DNA from: Streptomyces sp. GSL17-111
GTDB lineage: Bacteria > Actinomycetota > Actinomycetes > Streptomycetales > Streptomycetaceae
Assembly: GCF_037911585.1 (NCBI RefSeq)
Contig: NZ_JBAJNS010000001.1
Location: 4,821,501 to 4,885,500 of the forward strand
Reading direction: 5' to 3'
DNA: 64,000 bases
A program made the translations under genes and the position numbers. This document shows, one piece after another, positions 16,812 to 26,149 of the stretch. The notes beneath the pieces are model-generated. The model worked only from the letters and a program-made list of their open reading frames with translations, was not told the origin of the DNA and searched no databases. Position 1 is the first letter of the stretch; each line of letters starts with the position of its first letter.

Positions 16812-17990
16812 TCAAGGCAGGGCCAGCATGCGCTCCAGCGCCAGCTTGGCGAACTTCTCCGTCTCGGGGTCGACCTGGATCCGGTTGACGACCGTGCCGG
16901 CCGCCAGCGACTCCAGCGCCCACACCAGGTGCGGCAGGTCGATGCGGTTCATCGTCGAGCAGAAGCACACCGTCTTGTCCAGGAAGGCGATCTCCTTGCC
17001 CTCGGCGGCGTAACGGTTGGCCAGCCGCCGCACGAGGTTCAGTTCCGTGCCGATCGCCCACTTCGACCCGGCGGGCGCCGCGTCGAGGGTCTTGATGATG
17101 TACTCCGTCGAGCCGACGAAGTCGGCGGCGGCGACGACCTCGTGCTTGCACTCGGGGTGCACCAGCACGTTCACTCCGGGCATCCGCGCGCGGACGTCGT
17201 TGACCGAGTCCAGCGAGAACCGGCCGTGCACGGAGCAGTGGCCGCGCCACAGGATCATCTTCGCGGCGCGCAGCTCCTCCGTGCTCAGCCCGCCGTTCGG
17301 CCTGTGCGGGTTGTAGACGACGCAGTCCTCCAGGGACAGGCCCATGTCGCGCACGGCGGTGTTGCGCCCGAGGTGCTGGTCGGGCAGGAAGAGGACCTTC
17401 TCGCCGTTCTCGAAGGCCCAGTCCAGGGCGCGGCGGGCGTTGGAGGAGGTGCAGATGGTGCCGCCGTGCCGGCCGGTGAACGCCTTGATGTCGGCCGAGG
17501 AGTTCATGTAGGAGACGGGCACGGTGACGTCGGCCACCCCGGCCTCGCCCAGCACGTCCCAGCACTCGGCGACCTGCTCCGCCGTGGCCATGTCGGCCAT
17601 CGAGCAGCCGGCCGCCAGGTCGGGGAGGACGACCTGCTGGTCGTCGGAGGTGAGGATGTCGGCCGACTCGGCCATGAAGTGCACACCGCAGAAGACGATG
17701 TACTCCGCCTGCGGACGGGCGGCGGCGTCCTTGGCCAGCTTGAAGGAGTCGCCCGTCACGTCGGCGAACTGGATGACCTCGTCGCGCTGGTAGTGGTGGC
17801 CGAGCACGAAGACCCGCTCACCGAGCGCCTCCTTGGCCGCCCGGGCGCGTGCCACCAGGTCGGGGTCCGAGGGCGCGGGGAGGTCGCCGGGGCACTCGAC
17901 GCCGCGTTCGCTCCTCGGGTCGGCCTCCCGGCCGAGGAGCAGCAGGGCCAGCGGCGTGGGCTGGACGTCCAGCGGCTGTACTGCGTTCAC
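16812..17990 (-). CDS. nadA: quinolinate synthase
   Basis: [4Fe-4S] enzyme condensing iminoaspartate and dihydroxyacetone phosphate to quinolinate in NAD synthesis; 392 aa from the chosen start. Three cluster cysteines are in family positions: YIVFCGVHFMAES, WRGHCSVHGRFS and KTVCFCSTMNRIDLPH. GHHYQRDEVIQFAD near the N terminus binds substrate. GAGG sits nine bases before the GTG at 17990; GTG at 17999 is too close to that site. No nadB or nadC adjoins. The neighbouring erpA, which delivers Fe-S clusters, is divergent. Confidence 0.96.
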   Translation of the reverse strand: MNAVQPLDVQPTPLALLLLGREADPRSERGVECPGDLPAPSDPDLVARARAAKEALGERVFVLGHHYQRDEVIQFADVTGDSFKLAKDAAARPQAEYIVFCGVHFMAESADILTSDDQQVVLPDLAAGCSMADMATAEQVAECWDVLGEAGVADVTVPVSYMNSSADIKAFTGRHGGTICTSSNARRALDWAFENGEKVLFLPDQHLGRNTAVRDMGLSLEDCVVYNPHRPNGGLSTEELRAAKMILWRGHCSVHGRFSLDSVNDVRARMPGVNVLVHPECKHEVVAAADFVGSTEYIIKTLDAAPAGSKWAIGTELNLVRRLANRYAAEGKEIAFLDKTVCFCSTMNRIDLPHLVWALESLAAGTVVNRIQVDPETEKFAKLALERMLALP

Positions 17991-18100
17991 GTTGTTCACT
18001 CCTCTTGGCGAACCGGGCGCCTCGGAAGCTGACGGCACGCACCCTTGGCTCAGAGCCGCCACGGTGAGGGGGAGGCTCATGTCACTTCACCGTTTCTCGT

Positions 18101-18122
18101 CTATCTGACGTTATTATGATAG
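18101..18122 (-). promoter_or_regulatory. AT-rich dyad in the nadA promoter region
   Basis: CTATC and GATAG flank an AT-rich 12-base centre; the minus strand reads CATAAT, a good -10 hexamer. It is the most AT-rich patch nearby and lies about 110 bases upstream of nadA, so it probably includes the nadA promoter. Operator function is a guess. Confidence 0.4.
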
Positions 18123-18342
18123 CTCCTTCGCGTCAGGGTGACGATGCCCGGCCCCGCGATGTGACGCACACCCCGCCCCGATCGGCGCCCGCTCCCCGCG
18201 CAACCGTGACCGTCCCCCCTGCGGTGTGCGAGCATGAAGGCGGAATAAGCGGAACAAGAACGACCTCGGCACCGGAATGAATCCGGGGGCCCGCCTGTTC
18301 CCCAGGTGGCAGAGCAGTCCGAACAACCCGGGAGAGAAGCAG

Positions 18343-18699
18343 ATGTCCGTATCGGACGAGACCGCTACGACGACTGACGGCATCATCCTGTCCGACGCCG
18401 CCGCGGCGAAGGTCAAGAGCCTGCTGGAGCAGGAGGGCCGGGACGATCTGGCGCTGCGCGTCGCTGTTCAGCCGGGTGGCTGCTCCGGTCTGCGTTACCA
18501 GCTCTTCTTCGACGAGCGCTCGCTCGACGGAGACGTCGTCAAGGACTTCGACGGGGTGAAGGTCGTCACCGACCGCATGAGCGCCCCCTACCTCGGCGGT
18601 GCGTCGATCGACTTCGTCGACACCATCGAGAAGCAGGGCTTCACCATCGACAACCCGAACGCCACCGGCTCCTGCGCCTGCGGCGACTCCTTCAGCTGA
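18343..18699 (+). CDS. erpA: A-type iron-sulfur cluster carrier (ErpA/HesB family)
   Basis: Protein of 118 aa that hands Fe-S clusters to apo-enzymes. The three cluster cysteines of A-type carriers are present: GGCSGLRYQLFF and the C-terminal GSCACGDSF. A short variable tail precedes the domain. The ATG has GGGAGAAG upstream. It stands alone, divergent from nadA and ended by a textbook terminator. Confidence 0.95.
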   Translation: MSVSDETATTTDGIILSDAAAAKVKSLLEQEGRDDLALRVAVQPGGCSGLRYQLFFDERSLDGDVVKDFDGVKVVTDRMSAPYLGGASIDFVDTIEKQGFTIDNPNATGSCACGDSFS

Positions 18700-18737
18700 G
18701 CCCGAGCCGCACGGCGGCCGGGTCGGCAGGACACGAA

Positions 18738-18776
18738 GGGCGGCGCCCCTCCCCAGGGAGGGGCGCCGCCCTTTTT
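18738..18776 (+). terminator. Rho-independent terminator behind erpA
   Basis: A 16-bp GC stem (18738-18753 with 18756-18771) followed by TTTTT, one of the few in the window with a U-tract. It lies 38 bases past erpA and also faces the convergent gene. Confidence 0.9.
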
Positions 18777-18810
18777 GCGTCCGTGCCCGCTGCGGAGGGC
18801 GCCGGGCGGC

Positions 18811-20280
18811 TCAGCGGCGCGGCACGGGATCACCCTCCGCGTCCACGACCCTCCGGTCCCCGACCGGCCCGTCGAGCTCGACCTCGACGCTCATCTCCTG
18901 CGCGAGCAGGATGCACGGCTGCCCGGAGCCGTCCGGCTCCTCCGTCACGGTCACGCGCACCTCGTCGCCCGTCTCCCGCGCGACGCCGGAGTACGTGCCG
19001 CACACGCCCCCGGTGAAGTGCACGGTCAGCTCGCGGTCCGAGGCGCCGTAGGCGTCCACCGCCAGGCCGGCGCGGGGCGGGTCGGCCGGCTGTGGGTCCC
19101 CGGGGCCGGGCTCGGCGGGGGCGGCCGTGCTGTCGTCGGGGCTCCCCGGCGCCCCCGGATCGACGGGGGCCGCGCGCCCGGCGGTCACGTCCGCCGGTTC
19201 CAGCGCCGGGAAGGCGAGCGTGTGGCCGTCCCCGCCACCCTCTCCGAGCCGGAACAGCCAGGAGGGCACCAGGACCGTCCGCCCCTGCGACGGCTGGGCG
19301 CTCAGGCCGAACGTGGCGTCGGTGACGACCACCTCCTCCTCGCCCGGGGCCGGCCCCACCGGCTGCGGGGGACACGGCGCCGTGACGCAGTGGACGGTCG
19401 TGGGGACCCCGCGTGCGCTCATCACCCGGAGCGTCTCGGCGGCGTCCATGACCGGGTAGGTGGCCAGCGGCTCGGCCGCACCCAGGTGTCCGGCCGCCCG
19501 GACCACCCGGCCGTCCGCTCCGACCGTGACCGTGGTCCGCCAGCCCCGTGTGGGCAGGTCCCGGACGGCCGGGTCGACGCCCACCGTGCGCAGCGATCCC
19601 GTCGTCTCCCGGGCGTCGGTGACGCTCCCGGCCACGCCCGCGGCCGCCAGGACGGGCGCGGCGACCTCCTCGGCCTCCTCCGCCGTGACCGGAGGGGTGA
19701 TCGGCGCGGCGGGCGCGCTCCCGGGCCGCGCGTCCCCGTCGAAGGGCGGCGTCCGTGCGGCCGGCTCCCGCTCCCCCTTCGGCAGCCCGCCCAGGTCGTC
19801 GCCCTCCGCCGTGTAGTGGACGAACGACCACGCCGCGCCGTCGGCCGCCGCGACCCGCAGTGCCGGGCCCATGCCGTCGGTGCCGTCGGCGGCGACCCAG
19901 GAACCGTCCTGCTGACGCGGCTGCGCGGTGATGCCGAGCGCACGGGCCAGCGCGGTCACGGTCTCCTCGTCCGCGCCACCGCCGGGCCGGTACACGGCCG
20001 CCCGGTCCGGCCCGGCGGGCAGGTCGCCCTCGGCCCGGTACGCCGGGGCCCGGTCCGTCGACTCCGGCGCCGGGTAGGCGTCCAGCACCAGGGGAACGGG
20101 GTCGCCCGGCGCGGCGGCGTCCGGCTTCCCGCCGTCGGGCTTCCCGCCGTTGCCGACGGCGGCGAAGGTGCCGCCCCCGGCCAGCAGGACGGCGACCGTC
20201 ACCGCGACGGCGGTCAGCCGTCCGCGGCCGGGTCCGACCGGTGCGTCGTCCGGCCGCGGGCCCGTCTTCACCGTGCTCAC
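18811..20280 (-). CDS. secreted or membrane-anchored hypothetical protein
   Basis: Protein of 489 aa with one N-terminal membrane segment (about residues 22-42, LTAVAVTVAVLLAGGGTFAAV) after a short charged start, so it is type II membrane-anchored or secreted. The rest is Gly/Pro/Asp-rich. A middle section (WRTTVTVGADGRVVRAAGHLG, MDAAETLRVM) looks like a repeated beta-rich domain, and a 60-residue Ala/Pro linker precedes the C-terminal part. I recognise no family. The start is GTG with GAAGGAG seven bases upstream. It lies 82 bases behind a small gene on the same strand. Confidence 0.75.
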   Translation of the reverse strand: MSTVKTGPRPDDAPVGPGRGRLTAVAVTVAVLLAGGGTFAAVGNGGKPDGGKPDAAAPGDPVPLVLDAYPAPESTDRAPAYRAEGDLPAGPDRAAVYRPGGGADEETVTALARALGITAQPRQQDGSWVAADGTDGMGPALRVAAADGAAWSFVHYTAEGDDLGGLPKGEREPAARTPPFDGDARPGSAPAAPITPPVTAEEAEEVAAPVLAAAGVAGSVTDARETTGSLRTVGVDPAVRDLPTRGWRTTVTVGADGRVVRAAGHLGAAEPLATYPVMDAAETLRVMSARGVPTTVHCVTAPCPPQPVGPAPGEEEVVVTDATFGLSAQPSQGRTVLVPSWLFRLGEGGGDGHTLAFPALEPADVTAGRAAPVDPGAPGSPDDSTAAPAEPGPGDPQPADPPRAGLAVDAYGASDRELTVHFTGGVCGTYSGVARETGDEVRVTVTEEPDGSGQPCILLAQEMSVEVELDGPVGDRRVVDAEGDPVPRR

Positions 20281-20362
20281 CGCATCGCTCCTTCGGCGTC
20301 GCCGTCGTGCTGACGCGGATGGGACGGGCAGCGAGTGTTTCCGGTTCCGTGCCGGGGCGGGG

Positions 20363-20578
20363 TCAGTCCCCGTAGTCGGACATACCCTCCACGAGCCGGC
20401 TGGACCGGTCGGGCACCCGGACGCCGTGCAGCGGCTCGGCCGCCGCACGGGAGCGGCCGGACGCCTTGGCGCCGGAGGTCCAGCGCCCGGCCATGCGGGC
20501 GCAGTCGCCGCGCAGCTCGTCGAGGGATTCCGGCTCGGGGGAACCGGCGGTCGTGGAGGCACCGCTGTCGTGGGTCAT
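20363..20578 (-). CDS. small hypothetical protein
   Basis: ORF of 71 aa, hydrophilic, with a central basic patch (WTSGAKASGRSRAAAEP) and the C terminus MSDYGD. It lies upstream of the secreted hypothetical protein on the same strand. The ribosome site is weak, so this is a tentative gene, supported mainly by position and by typical codon bias. Confidence 0.45.
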   Translation of the reverse strand: MTHDSGASTTAGSPEPESLDELRGDCARMAGRWTSGAKASGRSRAAAEPLHGVRVPDRSSRLVEGMSDYGD

Positions 20579-20726
20579 GGGTCCGACGTTAGCGACGGAT
20601 CCACCGCCGAGTAAGAGCTACTTTCGGGTAGTAACCGCCGGTAGGTACACGTGCCGCGATGTTCGCTCGAACGGGTAGCGTGAGTCTGCCGTCCTTACGC
20701 CTCCGCCCCGACAGGAGCAGCCCGCC

Positions 20727-21701
20727 GTGCGCATCGCCGTCTCCGGTTCCATCGCCACCGATCACCTGATGACGTTCCCCGGCCGATTCGCCGACCAGCT
20801 GGTCGCGGACCAGCTGCACACCGTCTCGCTGTCCTTCCTCGTCGACACCCTCGACGTGCGCCGGGGCGGCGTCGCCGCCAACATCTGCTTCGGCATGGGC
20901 CAGCTCGGTGCCCGCCCGGTGCTCGTCGGCGCCGCCGGAGGGGACTTCGCGGAGTACCGCTCCTGGCTCGACCGGCACGGTGTGGACACCGGCTCCGTGC
21001 GCATCTCCGAGGTGCTGCACACCGCCCGGTTCGTCTGCACCACCGACACGGACCACAACCAGATCGGCTCCTTCTACACCGGGGCGATGAGCGAGGCCCG
21101 CCTCATCGAGCTCCAGTCCGTGGTCGACCGGGTGGGCGCGCTGGACCTCGTGCACATCGGCGCGGACGACCCCGAGGCGATGTTCCGGCACACCGAGGAG
21201 TGCCGCAGCCGGGACATCCCCTTCGCCGCCGACTACTCGCAGCAGCTCGCCCGGATGGAGGGCGAGGAGATCCGCGACCTCACCGACGGCGCCGCCTACC
21301 TCTTCGCCAACGAGTACGAGACGGCGCTCATCGAGCGCAAGACGGGCTGGTCGGCGGACGAGGTGCTGTCCCGTGTCGGCACCCGCGTCACCACGCTCGG
21401 CGCGCGCGGGGTGCGGATCGAGCGCGCGGGCGAGCCCGTGATCGAGGTCGGCTGCCCGGAGGAGGAGAGGAAGGCCGACCCGACGGGCGTGGGCGACGCC
21501 TTCCGCGCCGGTTTCCTCTCCGGCCTCGCCTGGGGCGTCAGCCTGGAGCGGTCGGCCCAGGTCGGGTGCATGCTCGCGACGCTGGTCATCGAGACCGTCG
21601 GCACGCAGGAGTACGCCCTCAGCCGCAGCCACTTCATGGAGCGCTTCACCAAGGCCTACGGGGCGGACGCCGCCGCCGAGGTCCAGGCCCACATCCGCTG
21701 A
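20727..21701 (+). CDS. PfkB family carbohydrate/nucleoside kinase
   Basis: Ribokinase-fold kinase of 324 aa. GGVAANICFGMGQLG near residue 50 is the first PfkB signature, and DPTGVGDAFRAGFL near 250 the second, with the catalytic Asp and anion hole. The type is common in actinobacteria and sometimes annotated adenosine kinase; ribose, adenosine or another sugar cannot be told apart here. The start is GTG with ACAGGAG upstream. Its end converges on the cysteine desulfurase gene, with a palindrome between. Confidence 0.9.
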   Translation: MRIAVSGSIATDHLMTFPGRFADQLVADQLHTVSLSFLVDTLDVRRGGVAANICFGMGQLGARPVLVGAAGGDFAEYRSWLDRHGVDTGSVRISEVLHTARFVCTTDTDHNQIGSFYTGAMSEARLIELQSVVDRVGALDLVHIGADDPEAMFRHTEECRSRDIPFAADYSQQLARMEGEEIRDLTDGAAYLFANEYETALIERKTGWSADEVLSRVGTRVTTLGARGVRIERAGEPVIEVGCPEEERKADPTGVGDAFRAGFLSGLAWGVSLERSAQVGCMLATLVIETVGTQEYALSRSHFMERFTKAYGADAAAEVQAHIR

Positions 21702-21738
21702 CGCCCGCCCGCCGACCCCGGCGACCCGCCGTCCCGCC

Positions 21739-21766
21739 GGTCCGCCGCCGCTAGCGGCGGCGGACC
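21739..21766. terminator. palindromic terminator spanning a stop codon
   Basis: A 28-base perfect palindrome, 14-bp arms, which includes the minus-strand TAG (21751-21753) of the cysteine desulfurase gene and lies 38 bases past the PfkB gene. Confidence 0.6.
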
Positions 21767-23199
21767 CGGTAGGCCGTGCCCTCGGCGCCCAGGTACTCCT
21801 GGTCCCGCATGTGGCACCAGGCGGGGATGTCCAGACCGGCGGCCTCGTCGTCCGAGAGCACCGTGACGACGCCGCCGACCGGCACCCGGTCGATGACCTT
21901 GGCCAGCTCGATCACCGGGATCGGGCAGCGCTTGCCGAGCGCGTCCACCGTGAGGGAGTCCTCCTCCCCACGCGCCTCCCGCCCCGGCGCGGCGTCTCCC
22001 GGGGTGGCCTGCGGTGCGAGTTGCCCCCGCACCGAGCGGACGACCCCGGGCAGGGCGTCGAGGAAGGCGTCCACCTCCTGCGCCGTCGTCCCCCGGGGGA
22101 GGGAGACGCGGACGTTGCCTTCCGACAGCACGCCCATGGCCCGCAGCACGTGGCTGGGCGTCAGGGTGCTGGACGTGCACGAGGACCCGGAGGAGACGGA
22201 GAACCCGGCGGCGTCCAGCGCGTGGAGCAGCGCCTCCCCGTCGGCGTAGAGGCAGGAGAAGGTGACGATGTGGGGGAGCCGCCGCAGCGGGTCGCCGACC
22301 ACCTCGACGTCCGGCACCGCGTCCCGCACGGCCCGACGGACGCGGTCCACCAGCGGACGCAGCCGCTCGGCCTCCGCCGCCGCCTCGGCCTGGACGGCCC
22401 GCAGGGAGGCGGCGGCGGCGACGATCGCCGGCAGGTTCTCGAAGCCGGGCGAGCGGCCCGACTCCCGCTCGTCACCCGGGCCCTGCGGCGCGAAGCGGAC
22501 GCCCTTGCGCACCGCGAGCAGCCCCACCCCGCTCGGCCCGCCCCACTTGTGGGCGCTGGCCGCCAGCATCGACCACTCCCCGCCGACCTGACCCCACGGC
22601 AGGGACTGGGCGGCGTCGACGAGCAGCGGTACGCCCGCCTCGCGGCAGGCGGCGGCCACGTCCCCGACCGGCTGCACGGTCCCCACCTCGTGGTTGGCGG
22701 ACTGCAGGCAGGCCAGCGCGGTGGCCCCGCCGCCGGACGCCGGGCCCCGGGCGGTGCCGCGACCCTCCGACGGAGCAGCGGAGCCACCCGCGCGGAGCAA
22801 TTCGGCGAACTCCTCGGCCGCGACGCGCCCGGTCCGGTCGACCGGCACCTCGCCGACCGTGCCGCCCGCCGCCTCGTGGTGGGCGGCGGCGTGCAGCACC
22901 GCCGAGTGCTCGACGGCCGAGACCACCAGGTGCCGGCCCACCCGGCGCCGTCCGGCCAGCGCACCGGCCACGGCGGTGTGCAGCGCGTGCGTGCCCGAGG
23001 GGGTGAAGACCAGCTCGTCGGGGCGGCAGCCCACGGCCTCGGCGGCCGTCTCGCGGGCGGCGTCCAGCAGCAGACGCGCCCGGCGTCCCTCGCGGTGCAG
23101 CCGGGCCGGGTCGGCCCAGCCCTCGTCCAGCGCGGCCAGCAGGGCCTGCCGGGCCAGGGGGTGCAGGGGGGCGGCGGACGCGGCGTCGAAGTAGGGCAC
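21751..23199 (-). CDS. cysteine desulfurase fused to a TusA sulfurtransferase domain
   Basis: PLP enzyme of 482 aa that takes sulfur from cysteine. PLP-lysine is in SAHKWGGPSG, and the persulfide cysteine in SSGSSCTSSTLTPSH places it in the IscS/NifS group. After a linker (about 390-412) a TusA-like domain follows (VDALGKRCPIPVIELAKVI), whose CPxP cysteine would accept the persulfide. Donor and first acceptor are thus one chain. The start is GTG. Likely role is sulfur transfer to tRNA or cofactors, or Fe-S assembly; the target is unknown. Confidence 0.92.
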   Translation of the reverse strand: MPYFDAASAAPLHPLARQALLAALDEGWADPARLHREGRRARLLLDAARETAAEAVGCRPDELVFTPSGTHALHTAVAGALAGRRRVGRHLVVSAVEHSAVLHAAAHHEAAGGTVGEVPVDRTGRVAAEEFAELLRAGGSAAPSEGRGTARGPASGGGATALACLQSANHEVGTVQPVGDVAAACREAGVPLLVDAAQSLPWGQVGGEWSMLAASAHKWGGPSGVGLLAVRKGVRFAPQGPGDERESGRSPGFENLPAIVAAAASLRAVQAEAAAEAERLRPLVDRVRRAVRDAVPDVEVVGDPLRRLPHIVTFSCLYADGEALLHALDAAGFSVSSGSSCTSSTLTPSHVLRAMGVLSEGNVRVSLPRGTTAQEVDAFLDALPGVVRSVRGQLAPQATPGDAAPGREARGEEDSLTVDALGKRCPIPVIELAKVIDRVPVGGVVTVLSDDEAAGLDIPAWCHMRDQEYLGAEGTAYRVRRR

Positions 23200-23322
23200 A
23201 GGGGAACGCTAACGCGTCCCGGCGCGGCCTCCGCGCTCCGGCGGACCGGGGCACTCCACCCCATCGGACGGCGGGTCGGCGCGTTAGCCCCCCTCCCCGC
23301 ACGGGCTCAGATCGTGTCCAGT

Positions 23323-23353
23323 AGGGTTTGGTCCGCATAAACATCCAAACCCT
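23323..23353 (+). promoter_or_regulatory. inverted repeat in the ctaC promoter region
   Basis: Arms AGGGTTTGG (23323-23331) and CCAAACCCT (23345-23353) are separated by 13 bases that contain a -10-like CATAAA. The centres of the arms are 22 bases apart, about two helical turns, as for a dimeric regulator. It lies 76 bases upstream of the ctaC start. Confidence 0.5.
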
Positions 23354-23429
23354 GCCCGCACCAGGGCCGGAGCCCGGTCACCCAGGTCCGCGCCCGGCTG
23401 AGCGGGCGAGACTCTCGGGAAGGCGCTAC

Positions 23430-24392
23430 GTGAGTCCCAACGGCTCCGACCGCTCGTCGCGGCGCCCGATGCGGCGGATGCTGCCGCCGGCGCTGACCGC
23501 GGCCCTGGTCCTGGCGACCGCCACCGGTTGCACTTCAGAGGACCTCCCCCGCCTCGGCATGCCCACCCCCGTCACGGAGGAGGCGCCGCGCATCCTCTCC
23601 CTGTGGCAGGGGTCCTGGGCCGCCGCGCTCGCCGTAGGCGTGCTCGTGTGGGGCCTGATCCTGTGGAGCGTCATCTTCCACCGGCGCTCCCGCACCAAGG
23701 TCCAGGTGCCGACGCAGACCCGGTACAACATGCCCATCGAGGCGCTGTACACCGTGGTCCCGCTCATCATGGTCTCGGTGCTCTTCTACTTCACGGCACG
23801 TGACGAGTCCGAGCTGCTGGAGACCTCGGAGAAGCCGGACCACGTCATCAACGTGGTCGGTTACCAGTGGAGCTGGGGCTTCAACTACCTCGAGGACGTC
23901 GACGGCGACGTCTCCACCGACAACCGGGACGCCGAGGAACTCGTCGGCATCCCGGACCGGATGATGGAGGCCGTCCCCGAGGGCGCCGAGGGCGTGCACG
24001 TCGCCGGCACCCCGGCCGACAGGAACCCGCAGACCGGCAACCCGGGCCCCACGCTGTGGCTGCCCAAGGGCGAGTCCGTGCAGTTCATCCTCACGTCGCG
24101 GGACGTCATCCACTCCTTCTGGGTGGTGCCGTTCCTGATGAAGCAGGACGTGATCCCCGGCCACACCAACGTCTTCGAGGTGACCCCCAACAAGGAGGGG
24201 ACCTTCCTGGGCAAGTGCGCCGAGCTGTGCGGCACGGACCACGCCCGGATGCTGTTCAACGTCAAGGTCGTCTCTCCTGAGCGCTACCAGCAGCACCTGG
24301 AGGAACTGGCCGAGCAGGGCAACACCGGCTATCTGCCCGCGGCCATCGAGCAGTCGGAAGCGGCCAAGAATGCGGAGACGAACAACCCGTGA
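23430..24392 (+). CDS. ctaC: cytochrome c oxidase subunit II
   Basis: Subunit II of aa3 oxidase, 320 aa, carrying the CuA electron-entry site. The N terminus is a lipoprotein-type signal ending near ATATGC, followed by two membrane helices (about 55-78 and 100-122). The CuA ligands are visible in GKCAELCGTDHARML and the earlier His of VIHSFWVVPF. WSWGFNY is the aromatic electron-entry patch. The GTG start has GGGAAGG upstream. Its stop overlaps the ctaD start by four bases. Confidence 0.97.
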   Translation: MSPNGSDRSSRRPMRRMLPPALTAALVLATATGCTSEDLPRLGMPTPVTEEAPRILSLWQGSWAAALAVGVLVWGLILWSVIFHRRSRTKVQVPTQTRYNMPIEALYTVVPLIMVSVLFYFTARDESELLETSEKPDHVINVVGYQWSWGFNYLEDVDGDVSTDNRDAEELVGIPDRMMEAVPEGAEGVHVAGTPADRNPQTGNPGPTLWLPKGESVQFILTSRDVIHSFWVVPFLMKQDVIPGHTNVFEVTPNKEGTFLGKCAELCGTDHARMLFNVKVVSPERYQQHLEELAEQGNTGYLPAAIEQSEAAKNAETNNP

Positions 24393-26149
24393 GCATCCTC
24401 AACGAACCTCAGGGTGCCGACGCGGCAGACGACTCGTATGAGAACGAGCTGCCCGTGCGGCGCAAGCAGCCCGGCAACGTCGTGGTCAAGTGGCTGACGA
24501 CCACCGACCACAAGACGATCGGCACGCTCTACCTCGTCACGTCGTTCGTCTTCTTCATCATCGGCGGCGTCATGGCCCTGGTCATGCGCGCCGAGCTGGC
24601 CCGCCCCGGCAGCCAGCTGGTGTCGAACGAGCAGTTCAACCAGCTGTTCACCATGCACGGCACGGTCATGCTCCTCATGTTCGCCACGCCGCTCTTCGCG
24701 GGCTTCGCGAACTGGATCATGCCGCTCCAGATCGGCGCGCCCGACGTGGCGTTCCCGCGGCTGAACATGCTGGCCTACTGGTTCTACCTGTTCGGCTCCT
24801 CCATCGCGGTGGCCGGCTTCCTCACGCCGAACGGCGCCGCCAGCTTCGGCTGGTTCGCCTACACCCCGCTGTCCAGCGTGGAGCACTCGCCGGGTGTCGG
24901 CGCGGACATGTGGATCATGGGCCTCGCGCTCTCCGGCTTCGGCACGATCCTCGGTGCGGTCAACTTCATCACCACGATCATCTGCATGCGCGCTCCGGGC
25001 ATGACGATGTTCCGCATGCCGATCTTCACCTGGAACGTCCTGCTCACCGGCGTGCTGGTGCTGCTGGCCTTCCCGGTGCTGGCCGCCGCGCTGTTCGGCC
25101 TGATGGTGGACCGCGTCTTCGGGGCGCACATCTTCGACCCGGCCAACGGCGGGGCGCTGCTGTGGCAGCACCTGTTCTGGTTCTTCGGCCACCCCGAGGT
25201 GTACATCATCGCGCTGCCGTTCTTCGGCATCGTCTCCGAGGTCATCCCGGTCTTCTCGCGCAAGCCGCTGTTCGGCTACGTCGGCCTCATCGGTGCGACG
25301 ATCGCCATCGCGGGACTGTCGATCACCGTGTGGGCGCACCACATGTACGTCACCGGCGGTGTGCTGCTGCCGTTCTTCTCCTTCATGACGTTCCTCATCG
25401 CCGTTCCGACCGGCGTGAAGTTCTTCAACTGGATCGGCACCATGTGGAAGGGGTCGCTCAGCTTCGAGACCCCGATGCTGTGGACCGTCGGCTTCCTCAT
25501 CACGTTCCTCTTCGGCGGTCTGACGGGCGTCATCCTGGCCTCGCCGCCGATGGACTTCCACGTCTCCGACTCCTACTTCGTGGTGGCCCACTTCCACTAC
25601 GTGGTGTTCGGCACCGTGGTGTTCGCGATGTTCGCCGGCTTCCACTTCTGGTGGCCGAAGTTCACCGGCAAGATGCTGGACGAGCGCCTCGGCAAGATGA
25701 CGTTCTGGACGCTGTTCGTCGGCTTCCACGGCACCTTCCTGGTGCAGCACTGGCTCGGCGCCGAGGGCATGCCCCGCCGGTACGCCGACTACCTGGCGGC
25801 CGACGGCTTCACCGCGCTGAACACGATCTCGACGATCAGCTCGTTCCTCCTGGGCGCCTCGATGCTGCCGTTCTTCTACAACGTCTGGAAGACGGCCAAG
25901 TACGGCGAGAAGATCGAGGTCGACGATCCGTGGGGGTACGGCCGCTCGCTGGAATGGGCGACGTCCTGCCCGCCGCCGCGGCACAACTTCCTCACCCTGC
26001 CGCGGGTGCGGTCGGAGTCCCCGGCCTTCGACCTGCACCACCCGGAGATCGCGGCGGTCGACCAGTTGCAGAACCACGCCGCGGAGGATGCCGTGGTGGC
26101 GGGCTCCGTCACCGGCGGCTCCGAGGGTGAGAAGGAGACCGGCAAGTGA
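24389..26149 (+). CDS. ctaD: cytochrome c oxidase subunit I
   Basis: Catalytic subunit of aa3 oxidase, 586 aa with 12 membrane helices. MHGTVM gives a low-spin haem ligand, WFFGHPEVYIIALP has the CuB His and cross-linked Tyr, HHMY the other CuB ligands, and HFHYVV the haem a3/a ligands. GHPEVY and TTDHKTIGTLY are family standards. GTG start in GTGA overlap with ctaC. Confidence 0.98.
   Translation: MSILNEPQGADAADDSYENELPVRRKQPGNVVVKWLTTTDHKTIGTLYLVTSFVFFIIGGVMALVMRAELARPGSQLVSNEQFNQLFTMHGTVMLLMFATPLFAGFANWIMPLQIGAPDVAFPRLNMLAYWFYLFGSSIAVAGFLTPNGAASFGWFAYTPLSSVEHSPGVGADMWIMGLALSGFGTILGAVNFITTIICMRAPGMTMFRMPIFTWNVLLTGVLVLLAFPVLAAALFGLMVDRVFGAHIFDPANGGALLWQHLFWFFGHPEVYIIALPFFGIVSEVIPVFSRKPLFGYVGLIGATIAIAGLSITVWAHHMYVTGGVLLPFFSFMTFLIAVPTGVKFFNWIGTMWKGSLSFETPMLWTVGFLITFLFGGLTGVILASPPMDFHVSDSYFVVAHFHYVVFGTVVFAMFAGFHFWWPKFTGKMLDERLGKMTFWTLFVGFHGTFLVQHWLGAEGMPRRYADYLAADGFTALNTISTISSFLLGASMLPFFYNVWKTAKYGEKIEVDDPWGYGRSLEWATSCPPPRHNFLTLPRVRSESPAFDLHHPEIAAVDQLQNHAAEDAVVAGSVTGGSEGEKETGK

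Noticed and set aside
18239..18250. CGGAATAAGCG shared by the erpA and ctaE upstream regions, thought to be a sigma-R -35
   Set aside because: No GTT lies at the required spacing, and shared 11-mers are expected by chance in a window of this size.
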